NCBI GenBank assembly: GCA_963281255.1
Contig: OY725493.1
Location: 248,001 to 312,000 of the forward strand
DNA length: 64,000 bases
Source of the DNA: Aphrocallistes beatrix
Taxonomy: Eukaryota > Porifera > Hexactinellida > Sceptrulophora > Aphrocallistidae
Reading direction: 5' to 3'
Shown here in pieces: positions 9,910 to 20,100 of this stretch. Position 1 is the stretch's first letter; every line of letters starts with the position of its first letter. The position numbers were made by a program, and so were the translations under genes. Below the pieces are notes generated by a model. It had not been told where the DNA came from and searched no databases. It saw nothing but the letters and a program-made list of their open reading frames with translations.

Positions 9910-11661
9910 TTAAAATAATCGCGTTAACGTTATTTCAAAATTCTTTTTGGTTCTTACAAATATAATTTTCTTGCTCTGATGAGAACCAACAACGCTTTCC
10001 AACTTCCTTTTACGTTTTGTGCACCGTTCTAGTCCAGCATCAAGCTTGTAATAAAGTCGTACGATGTCGATGGGGATTTTCTTTTCCTTCCTTACACCAG
10101 GTTTGGGATTGGAGATGAAAGCATGACTCTTAGTTAATCTTGAGACAATGTACGGTCCTAAATATTTCTTTTGCTTTTTAGTATTTAGTAATTTCTTTAA
10201 CTTGGGCATGTTTGTGCACAAAATTTCATCGCCTTCTTTTATCTCAGGTCTATATCGAATAAAAGTATGATATATAAATTATAATATATAATTATAGACA
10301 TCTTAAACAAGCTATTTTTCTCGTGCGATTTATCCCTAGTATTCACATTTTAACACAAGAAAATAGCCTTTATCATGTACATTTATCTCGCCCAAGCCTG
10401 CACTATCGACGTGTCGACCAACATTTTTGCACCATGCTCATAATACGTATTTTAAGTATTAAACAACAAACTGTTATTAATCACGTTTTGATAAAATACC
10501 ATTACAAACCTTATTTGAGTAACTTTTTTATCGTACTGTCTCTTCTGTCTATGTTGCTCTGTCTTAATATTTTCACCTGCAAGCTCACACGTATTCTTGC
10601 GGAAAGTATCCATCCTAGCGATTCACTCTTGTTGCGGTTCCTGTGGTAGGGAATATATGTCTGATTCGCTATCAGGTAGAACAGCATTGTAGAGAGCGAA
10701 TATTGCTTCCTCCATATCGACATCCTCTTCTGCTGAGACTGAGACATGGTTAATGGATGGAACAAGTTCTTCATATCTCGAGTCTCTTCCCCACATTAAT
10801 CGGAATGGTGTATCTCCGTGGGACCTTTTAATAGTGGAGTTCATGCAGAGTAGAGCTGATTTCAGGAGTTGCGACCAATTGGTGTTCCCAGACTCAATCT
10901 GCATTTTGTTCAACTTCCTACATTATAATGTGCATGCAATTTCGAACATAAATCACATTCTACCATTTCTCAATTTTATTAAATCCTTGTTAAACGCGAA
11001 GTAGACATATGAAGTGATATCATTTGAATTAATAATATTAATTTTGACCTACTGATATCCCACACTAAACTGAATGCCAGAATATATCGATATAATCTGC
11101 AACAATGCTCCATTAACAGGACAATATAATCTGAATAGGTTCAAGCACCCTCATCTTAAAAGTAAAAAAGATAAAAGTCTTACCTTTTAAGGATTTTGTT
11201 GTGAGCCTCAACCAATCCGTTTGCCATAGGATGATAGGCCCACGTACTTCTATTTTGAACAGCCAATCTTTGATGCAAATCCTGAAATGCCTTCAAAATA
11301 CAACAATAACCAGAGTATGCATTATTAACGAACATTTATTATTACGTATCTTAGATGTGAACTCCTTTCCTTGATCATGTTGTATTATTTCGGGCAATCC
11401 CAGATTAAGATATATGTCCTCCAACTGTCCAATCACTTCATTGGTCGACTTGGCTTTCAGCGGTCTTGCAACAACATATTTCGAAAGGTAACATACTGTA
11501 ACCAGTATGTGCTTGTAGCCGTCAGGAGTTTCTGGGAAATCACAAATGAGATCAATCCCGATATGCTTCCAAGGTCTATTGGGGGGAGGAATTGACTGCA
11601 ATTTTCTCTGCGGTTGTGGGGGTAGAGCAGCAGTTTGTTGGCAAGTTTTACACGATTTAAC
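9910..11661 (-). pseudogene. Intron-containing Ginger/GIN-like integrase gene with one in-frame stop
   Basis: Four exons can be read on the minus strand. Exon 11346-11661 carries the CKTC half of an HHCC finger and the DDE core (GIDLICDFPE; HDQGKEFTSK). A second exon ending at 11184 carries YHPMANGLVEAHNKIL with the catalytic glutamate. Exon 10510-10917 carries NWSQLLKSALLCMN and a basic tail. Exon 9910-10249 carries the GPY/F-type tail (YLGPYIVSRL). Two introns, 10250-10509 and 10918-11183, have GT...AG ends and join the frame perfectly. The junction near 11294-11345 is unresolved. The only clear lesion is TGA at 10623-10625. Introns argue against an LTR retroelement and for a Ginger-type DNA transposon or a host GIN-like gene. 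The finger's first half, expected upstream of 11661, was not found. Confidence 0.75.
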
Positions 11662-11863
11662 CTATTTTGAAACGAAGCAAATAAGAAATGTATAAATAAA
11701 CGCTCAATTGTGAGGAATATAGCGTTAAATTATTGTGGAGAGTTATGAGGCGTTTCCCCTTGCGATATATTTAAATTTATTTATATTGGTACTGCCACTT
11801 AGCATTTTCAAAGCCTCTACAAACTTAGATAGATTACAAGTTCACAAATGTCAAAAATTGACT
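11662..11863. other. Spacer upstream of the integrase gene
   Basis: AT-rich sequence. The missing first half of the integrase zinc finger could lie here, but no convincing HxxxH segment with a splice donor was seen. Confidence 0.4.
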
Positions 11864-11959
11864 AACATACAGCTACATTGTAGATGTACAAATCGCAAAA
11901 TTTTGATGAGTAATGATGACGTCATAACAAAGTGATGAGTTATTATTTTTTGATTATAG

Positions 11960-13019
11960 CATAACTTACTCTAATAATGCCTCACAGTAGATTGAAAATT
12001 ATGAACTAGGGATGTTTTATCCGAATGGATTAATACAGGATTAGCCTAAAATCGTTAACCATGCAGGATAGGCATTAAGAATGTATCATCAGTATATATA
12101 AACATAGTATCAAAGTACATATATCCGTTATCAAAATTTCGATTAGTCATCATATCATTGCGCAACAGGTTATTCTAAGCACGATTTTGGCGATTTTATA
12201 AGCTGTTTTAAGCCTACTTCTAAATGTTATTAAGGTGTGATCTTTGTGTAGGCCAAGATTAGTACGAGTTGATTTGAAAAATTTAGAACTTTTCAATGGA
12301 ATGTTGCTACATTCCTGCGTTGCTAGGCTGAAGCATTTTGGTCAGTTTGGGCCATTTCATGCAAATTGTAATGACTAGAGCTTCAAATTTGATTGTGTTT
12401 GATAGGCAATGGCCTACTTCCTATTAGGTGATAATACAACTTGAACTTCTAAATTCAACGAGTTTTGAGTTAAGGGTTGACTTTAAGAATGTGACCAAAA
12501 CACTAAATTGTCGCATAACTCTGTATTCTGTGAATTTAGAGGTTAAATTTGTATTACTACCTAATATGAAGTAGCCAATTGCCTACCAAATACGATCAAA
12601 TTTGAAGACCTAGTTCTTACAGTTTGCAAGATATAGTCCAAACTGACCAAAATATTTTACCATAGCAACGTAGGAATGTAGTCACATTCCATTGAAATTC
12701 TAAATTTTTCAAATCAACTTGTACTAATCATAGTTCTACACAAAAATTATACCTTAATAACATTTAGAAGTTGGCTTAAAGCAGCATAGAAAATTGTCAA
12801 AATCGTGCTTAAAATGACCTGTTTCGCAATGATATGATGACTAATCGAAATTTTTCCAACGGATATATGTACTTTGATACCATGTTTATATATGCTGGTA
12901 ATACTTTCTTAATGCCTTTCCTGCATGGTTAACGATTTTAGCTAATCGTGTATTAATCCATTCGGCTATTACCACATCCTTGATAATTTTACTGTGAGGC
13001 ATTATTAGAGTAGGCTATG
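11960..13019. mobile_element. Foldback element with ~500-bp inverted arms (MULE-like), copy 1
   Basis: The ends are CATAACTTACTCTAATAATG and the near mirror image (terminal CATAGCCTACTC). The two halves are reverse complements across most of the 1.06 kb. TGATTATAG flanks both sides (11951-11959 and 13018-13026), a 7-9 bp duplication depending on whether the terminal TG is counted. It has no coding capacity. Long inverted arms and about 9-bp duplications are typical of Mutator-like elements, but no transposase is present to confirm this. A second copy lies at 53666-54858. Confidence 0.75.
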
Positions 13020-13194
13020 ATTATAGTTGCATCATATATGAGGTATGTTAGTTATACAGAGTCTATTAAAATTTCACCCTTCTATCCCCTATAACAGTGC
13101 TGCCCAACTATATTTACTTCGGGCCGCAACTGCTTCATACCATTTAGTGGCGGGCCGCAATACAGGGGCGTGCACTCGGGATGTGTATGGATAG

Positions 13195-14015
13195 CAGGGT
13201 TGGCTAGTTTAACCCACCCCCCGGTTTAAACCATGGTTTAAACCGGGTTTAACCCGGGTCGGGTTAAACCCCATTTAGTGGGTTAAACTGGGTTAAATCC
13301 TATTTAGTCGGTAAAACTGGTTATAAAATGTGCTAAACATCATTTAATCGAGTAAACTACCTAAACTGTGATTTAGGCTCCATATCATTTCCTTGCGTAC
13401 TGCTTACATCCTAAATTTCGAGGAAGGAGTCTCGGTGATGAACACTTAAGATCTGCTCATCAATTAGTCACGAGCAGGTGGCAGGAAGTATCAAGTGACC
13501 TATGTGCATATCAAGCAGAGACTAATCCTTTTCCTCAACACATGTTCGAGGAATCTTTTATCGAAAAGGTTGATCCTTGTGTGTGGTGGTTGTGCATCAG
13601 GATGCAATACAAGAATGTGAATCCCGAGCTGAGTGAGCTAGCCCTTCTTTTACTTAAATTGCCTTCGAGTTCAGGATCGATAGACCGAATATTTTCGAAT
13701 TTTAGCCTGATCCAAACAAAACTCCGAAATAGACTTGTTGACCTGGAAAAGGCTTCAAAATTAGTGACTTGTTTTCGTGAATTGAGGGGATCAGTCGAAT
13801 TCGACTGGTGATGTGTTTACTATATTTAGTTAGTATGAGTTATAGCATCCATAACGAATGAATATTTGCGTATTAAATAATATTATAATTGAGCTACCAA
13901 AATGGCGAAAATATAACACTATATTTCGATTAACCCGGGTTTAACCCGGTTTAAACCGGGTTTAGCCCACTGGGCCGGGATAAACCTATTTTGCCCGGGT
14001 TAAACTCCAACCCTG
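13195..14015 (+). mobile_element. Nested second hAT element with GTTTAAACC-rich ends
   Basis: It begins CAGGGTTGGCTAG and ends CCAACCCTG, with many copies of GGGTTTAACCCGG/GGTTTAAACC inside both ends. The flanks ATGGATAG and (AA)TTGGATAG are similar but not an exact 8-bp duplication. It encodes a hAT transposase C-terminus at 13380-13811. Related ends occur in both arms of the inverted repeat (about 5807-5870 and 9375-9450). Confidence 0.8.
13380..13811 (+). pseudogene. hAT transposase C-terminal (dimerisation) domain
   Basis: An open plus-strand frame begins FLAYCLHPKFRG, the conserved segment ahead of the dimerisation domain. It runs through ETNPFPQHMFEES, CVWWLCIRMQY, LSELALLLLKLPSSS, IDRIFSNFSLIQTKLRNRL and ends at a stop (13809-13811). 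These are the hallmarks of the hAT C-terminal dimerisation domain. The rest of the transposase (DNA-binding domain and catalytic core) is missing, so this is an internally deleted element. The last ~140 codons are undamaged. Confidence 0.88.
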
Positions 14016-14159
14016 AATTGGATAGAGGCATTTTGGACAATTTGTATCGTGAACAATAGAATCTAATATTTGTTGAAAAGAATAGGTAGGACCATGACCT
14101 ATCAGCCCTATGTCCCTATGTCCCTACCAGAACTTACTCCTAACTGGCTTACATCCGAC

Positions 14160-14497
14160 TCAGTTTATATAATACAATTTGGCTAATATAAGGAAAACCT
14201 CATAAGAAGCAACTGTAGCTGTGGTTTGTATTTCATCTGGGATTGTCAACATAGTTGTTTGGTATTTTAAATTCTGTTTCAATTTTGTAATAAGTAATGA
14301 CCTGGATTCGCCACAATATCGTCTGTATCCTTCCTCGTGTTTTGATTGGTAATGCACGTGAACTCCTTGTTTACCGGTGATACAAATAGGCATACTAGGC
14401 ACTGTGGTTTCGATATGTGGTATGTAAACAAATAAAGGTCTTCCCATTTATCCTGAAATACCTTATTCTCTTCCTCAACTTTGCGCTTCCGAGTCAT
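14160..14497 (-). pseudogene. hAT-Charlie-like transposase N-terminus, frameshifted
   Basis: The start KRKVEEENKVFQDKWED, then KPQCLVCLF, resembles the zinc-finger start of hAT transposases of the GTF2IRD2/SCAND3-related group. A frameshift near 14370 moves the continuation (GVHVHYQSKHEEGYRR) into another frame. It belongs to the outer hAT element 13095-14835, whose catalytic part is replaced by the nested second hAT. Confidence 0.7.
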
Positions 14498-15033
14498 TTT
14501 ATAAATATAAAAAGTTAAATGAAATCTAATTTAGCAAATTAATAAAGTTAAAATATAATGGTATATTTTAAAAGAATACTTAAGTAGCAAAAATGTAAAG
14601 AACATGTTCATAAGTATTACATAATGTGAAAGGCTGTCAACTTGCAAATAGAGATGTCGTTTGCATATAGCCATATACTATAACAAATGATAAAATAAGG
14701 CAATCATGGCGCGAATAATACTTGTGGAAGAAAACGAGATGCATGATGTGGAAAAATTTGGAGAATTTGTCTAAAAGTGGGTAAAAAAGGGTGAGATTGA
14801 AGCAGGCAACGCGGGCCGCCTGTTGGACAGCGCTGCCCTATAATAATGGCTCAGTTATGCTCGAATAAATGTATTGCTTAAGATTTAAAAATGTGACAAT
14901 GACGTCATAATTCTATGATGAGTCGACATTTTGCTCTGAGCTCATAACTTACTGGAGACATAGCCAAAAGACTCCCACATGCCAAAAATTATCTTTTTGT
15001 GCCTGGCAGTTTCCTCAATCAATTCGTTATATA

Positions 15034-15501
15034 CAGTACACGGACAAAAGTATTCAACCACCACAGAAACCGTTATACAAATAGTATAAAGTGGGTCTAT
15101 TCATGAAGGAATATGTTCTTAAACTGTAAGGAATACTCTATTTTATATTTCAAATTCGTAAACTACACATTCTAATTACTCATAATTGATAGCCTCAGCT
15201 TAATTACTAACTCCCAAGTTAAAAATATCAACATTTGCTAATTGATGCTACTAGTCCTAATGCCATTATATATGTGTTGGCGTTTAATGACACAAAGTGG
15301 CATAAGTTGATCATTTAACATAAGAATAAGTGATTGAGTTGAAACTCCCAATTATGAGTAATTAAAATGTGTAGATTACAAATCGGAACTAAAATAAAGT
15401 ATTTTCTACTGTTTAAGGACATGTTCCTTTTTTAAAGATCTAATTTAATACTATTTGTATTTAAGTTTTCGTGGTGGTCGAATACTTTTGTCCTGGTAGT
15501 A
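15034..15501. mobile_element. Tc1/mariner-type MITE (CAGTACACGGACAAAAGTATTC ends)
   Basis: It has near-complementary ends, CAGTACACGGACAAAAG and GAATACTTTTGTCCTGG, next to TA dinucleotides. The interior is AT-rich with no coding. The same terminus is seen at 56455-56642, and as fragments near 29800 and 61600. Confidence 0.7.
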
Positions 15502-15508
15502 TATATAT

Positions 15509-16281
15509 GTTAGGACAAATTTGCGAAATCAACAATTATGCATAAATGTCGACAAATATGTAAAATTGTTCATTTCACAACAATTATGCAAAATTGTTCA
15601 TCTAATATGACAATTATGCATAATTGTTGTGAAATGAACAATTTTACATATTTGTTTAAAATGAAAGCAACAATTATGCAAAATTGTTAATGGTGCTGTC
15701 ACAAAAATTTTGATCCAGGGGACCAATTTTTTTCATGGAAAATTGGTCCTATGCTGAAAGTTTTGATCATGCATGGACAAATTTTCCTTGGGATATTGGT
15801 CCGGGGGACTATTTTGTTCACAGTTAACCCGATTTCTCCAATTGAGGATGTATGTATTGTATCAAAAAATTAGATAAGCTAAACATGTAGTAATCCAATT
15901 CTAATTTTAATTAGATAGTCAATGAGAAACTCAGAATAAACATTCTGTTGATTTTCGATATTACTGGTGACTTCACCCAGAAGTTCTGGGTCTAAATGAA
16001 TTTTAACCTTAGCATTTAGACCTGAATCTTCCTATAAGGATTTATAAAATAATTTGAAGAGACTTGGTTAGTAGGGCAGTTTTTACTCATTTTGTGGAAT
16101 GTATTTGACGAACACACACACTGTCCTAGAACTAATAATAAACTAGAGGGATGGCATGATAAATTAAAAAGAAAGGCTCGAAAAGTGCAGTAAATATCTA
16201 GGAATATATGTAGAATATGCATAATTGTTGCATTAGATGAACAATTATGCATAATTGTTGATTTCGCAAATTTGTTCTAAC
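15509..16281. mobile_element. Foldback element with ATGCAT-cored subterminal repeats
   Basis: The ends GTTAGGACAAATTTGCGAAATC and the mirror image GATTTCGCAAATTTGTTCTAAC form inverted repeats inside (AT)n tracts. Just inside, CAATTATGCATAATTGTT-like palindromic units recur on both sides (for example 15531-15680 and 16210-16260). These look like transposase binding sites. No coding region was recognised within it. Confidence 0.7.
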
Positions 16282-16358
16282 ATATATATATATATATTTC
16301 CACACTTACACCGATCATGGCATAAAGCATCTCCTATACTAGGAGCTGAACTAAAAGT

Positions 16359-16698
16359 CAGTCGAACCTGCTATAACGGCCACTCTATATAACGGTCACC
16401 TGTCTATAGCGGTCACTAATGAACAGTCCCGTCCGAAATTCCATAATATTGAACCTGTGTATAGCGGTTGCCAGCCCAACGCGGCCAGCGGCCACCACTT
16501 GTCTATAACGGTCATCCACCTTTTTCACCCTTTTATGTGTTTATTACAGGACCTGTTACGAACGATAAACAAGTTTCATGTAATTACTTCAAGTAATGGA
16601 TTTTTAAAATCTTTTGCACTACATTGATACATTTTGAAATTAAGACAATCACCTGTATATAATGGCCAATTTTGTCCAGTTATATACAAGTTCAACTG
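16359..16698. mobile_element. MITE with CAGTCGAACCTG...CAACTG ends
   Basis: The ends CAGTCGAACCTGCTATAAC and the mirror-like TATACAAGTTCAACTG surround repeated ATAACGGTCAC/ATAGCGGTCAC words. The style matches pogo/Tc1-like MITEs elsewhere (39018, 60162, 62052). It is non-coding. Confidence 0.55.
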
Positions 16699-17169
16699 TA
16701 ACTAGTTTGGATTATATTGACCAATAAGGGTTAAACCTAACCTATGCACATAAACAGGTTAGAAACACAATCTAAAGTGGCATCGAGGACTTTGGGTCAG
16801 GATTTTTATGAAATTTTAATTTTAAAAATGCTTGGACCAGTAGTTATTTTAGGTTAACAATAGTCGTCCTTTGGTGTTATTGGATTTCTTTAGGTGAATT
16901 TTGTAATTCTGTTCACTTTGACATAATTTAGCCTTAATCAAACCTTTGAAATACTTTTCATCTGAAATAACTATGACGCTTCTTGGTAGCTTAGTTTATA
17001 ACAACTAATTTAGCAGCTAATTCCATTAATCTCATACTAATAAATTCCATTACATATAGAGGGAAAAAAGACACTGGTTGTTTTAGATGTAAGTATGGCC
17101 AGCAAACTAACTTAATAATTATGATCTTAATGCGAAGTTTGTTGCAATAATTACGATGTTTTGATATAG
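16699..17169. promoter_or_regulatory. Upstream region / probable intron before class I gene 1
   Basis: AT-rich sequence without a clear gene. The segment from about 17045 to 17169 is similar to 32998-33170, ahead of class I gene 2, and both end in a splice-acceptor-like ...ATATAG. It is therefore more likely a conserved intron end than a promoter. The first exon was not located. Confidence 0.45.
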
Positions 17170-17181
17170 GCTCCATCATCT

Positions 17182-20100
17182 GTGGATATGTCTGATGAAG
17201 CCTATGAAATGCAAAAGAGAAGAGCTGCACTTTACATTCAGTATCAGCTGTTTACGAACCTAACTCCTGAAAAGAAACAAGTAGGACCTTTCAACACTGA
17301 TCAAATCCTGTACTGCGACCTAGTTAACATTATTTGCAATCAAGAACGAAATGAGTTAGGAGAAGATATGACGGTAGAACTGTACACCTGTGAAGGGTAC
17401 CCATTAGCCACTAGACCTATCTCCTACATAAGCAAACTGTCCGACTGGTGTCTTGAGGAGTATCCTAACCCTCCTCTACTCTATGCTGTTCCTAGACTTA
17501 AATGCTATACTGACAAGTGTACACAGTACATGACGGCAGCTCCTCTCTGTGATGGAACTGATTCTATCTTCATAAGGAATGAAGAATGCGGATTCAGAAG
17601 AACAATACAAACTAATTGTAGTGAGGCTACGTATTTCCAGTTAATGAAGACAATACAAGACATGACAAGGATTCCAGGTCATCTTTTCCAATTAAAAAGC
17701 ATCGACGTGATCCATTCATCTACTGATGTTACATTAGCTGAACTAAATGTTGTGAATATGTCTCCCATAAACATAAAGCCCGAAAAGGATTTCTGGACTC
17801 TAGGGAAGAATACAAATCTTATGGTCAATGAGTGTAAACCGACTTGGTACCAGGAACAAGGTACTTTTGGGGCTTCTTTCTTTTTCAGCTGTCTCTACTC
17901 GCTGGCTGATTGGATGGCAGAAAGTATCCGGGAATCATCAGACAATAACCAAGAATCATCTGAAAACAATCAAGAATCAACTGAAAATAATCAAGAATCA
18001 ACTGAAAACAATCAAGAATCAACTGAAAACAATCAAGAATCAACTGAAAACAATCAGGAATCAACTGAAAACAATCAGGAATCGTCTGAAATATTACTTC
18101 GGACTTTAGGTCATATTCGGAGCATAATAGGATGTCCTCCATTGATCCACGCACTCGTTCTATTATTTTTAAATCAATTTCTCACCCTTCCACACAGAGT
18201 TGCTATTCAGGAATGTTTAATTTTGCTCTTCAAAATGATAAAACCTACAAAACAGAAAGGACAATCACCAGATTTGAAGACTATAATTTCAGAAAAAGTG
18301 ACAGAATACTCAAATTATTTTTGGACTTATTTGGTGGACTATTCAGTACCTGGTCACACACAATCGGAAGAATACTCCACACTTAAACTCACTTGCAGTG
18401 AAACCTTCCTGCGCATGACAGACCCTGTGATAGTGAAGGACTTCGACGGAGAAGAACACATCGTTGATCAAACTAGAGTGAGCACCAAAATCATTGTAAA
18501 GTATCTATACAACTATAAACGTATGCTCAAGTGTTTCATTGAAGATGAGGTAGTTGTATGGGATGGTACTAGCGTTACTACTTGTGGGGTTGACTTAACT
18601 GGAGAATGGAAGAATCTTGTCAAGAAATCTAAACACTATCCCGCACTCTGTGTTCAAGCACCTCTTAACGTTAAGTCCACTCAATGCCGCAGACCATGCA
18701 TGATTCCCACTGCAAGCGGGAATATCGGCGTCTACATAGATAGTTCTAAAGATACAAACAAGCCTTATGTCTATTATGAAGTTATAACTGGACAATCCAT
18801 CTTATTCGATGCTCAGGATTTGGATAGAGATGTTAAAAAAAATAAATTTCTTATCGATAAATTTGGCAATGATTGGCAAACATCACCACTAAAAGTCAAG
18901 GGTCAGGGTTTAGAAGTCATCACTCGCGATCCAGAAGAGATTATAATGGTCATTCTTGACACTAGTGCATCAATGGATTGGCCTTATATGGATGGTAAGA
19001 CTAAGTCGCAATCAGCACATGAGGCATTCAGTGCTTTCTGCGATCGTACAATTGCCTATGACTTGAAACATGTGATCGGACTAACTTTGTTTGCGAAAAA
19101 CTGCTGTTTACAATATCCTATTTCCGAAAACTTCCGAGAGTTCAATGATCAGTTTGGAAACCTCCCTCCTGCATCGGATACAGCAATTTACGTCGGGATA
19201 AAATTCGCAGTTGAACAGTTAAATATATTCACAGCAAAATACCCGAACTATAAAGAAGTACCTCGTAGAATCTTGTGTTTGACAGATGGCGCTAACAATT
19301 ATTCAAATTTTACACCAACAGAAGCAACTCGGTTGCTGATAAATAATAATATTAAGATGGATTGTGTGCTATTATGCACGGAATATGTAGACACACATGC
19401 TATTGCAAAGGCTAGTGGAGGATATTCGTTTAAACCAGAAAACTCACAGGAGATGTTAACCATATTTGAGCAGGAAACAATGTTAACGATGAAGACTAGA
19501 CAACATTGCACAGCGGCTTTCCTTCCCGGAAAAAGAATAAAACTTAAAACACAAGCTACCAGACCAATTGATAAGAATCCACTTCATTTACTTCCTGAAA
19601 AAATGACTATTAAGGTGCAGGTGGCAAGTGACTGTCTTACCCGTGCTCTTATCCGGAAGCATCTTGCTACTCAAACAAACGCTAACTTAACTAAGAGAAT
19701 ATTGCAAGAGCTTTCTTACTACCAAACAAATCCTCATCCAGCTTTTGAGGTGTTCCCTGGAGAAGAACACATTGACTTCTGGAGGATTATAATGAAAGGA
19801 CCAGAAGGTACTCCTTACGAAGGAGGAATATTTGAATTGTTCATTGAGTTCATTAAAGAATATCCATCCAAACCACCTAACATCCGATTCATCACACCTA
19901 TCTATCATTGTAACATCAACAGTTCAGGACGAATTTGCCACACAATCCTGGATAGGTTCTATGCCCCCGGGGTGAGAATAAGAGACATCTTCAACCACGT
20001 GTATGGACTCCTCATTGACGCAGAGCCTGTTGACCCATTGGACAGTGTGAAGGCTACACTACTACGTTGTGATAGAGATGAATATTTGGATAATGCTAGA

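Larger units (their letters stand above)
13095..14835. mobile_element. hAT transposon remnant with perfect 8-bp duplication CCCTATAA
   Basis: Terminal repeats are CAGTGCTGCCCAAC at the left and the mirror of CAGCGCTGTCCAAC at the right, followed by GGGCCGC-rich subterminal DNA on both sides. The sequence CCCTATAA flanks both ends exactly (13087-13094 and 14836-14843). It carries a frameshifted transposase N-terminus on the minus strand (14160-14497) and a second hAT element nested inside (13195-14015). Confidence 0.9.
11864..15031 (-). mobile_element. Helitron-like copy B, split by nested insertions
   Basis: The pieces 11864-11959, 13020-13094 and 14836-15031 together form one reverse-oriented copy of the repeat described at 6012-6555. 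They include TGACGTCATAACAAAGTGATG, GTGAGGTATGTTAG and the final TCAATCAATTCGTTATA. The copy is interrupted by a foldback element (11960-13019) and a hAT element (13095-14835). It is therefore the oldest layer of the stack. Confidence 0.75.

Noticed and set aside
17828..18154. Other open frames over the heptad repeat on both strands
   Set aside because: They arise from the 21-bp minisatellite, which is open in several frames. The vWA-E2-U-box frame is the conserved one.
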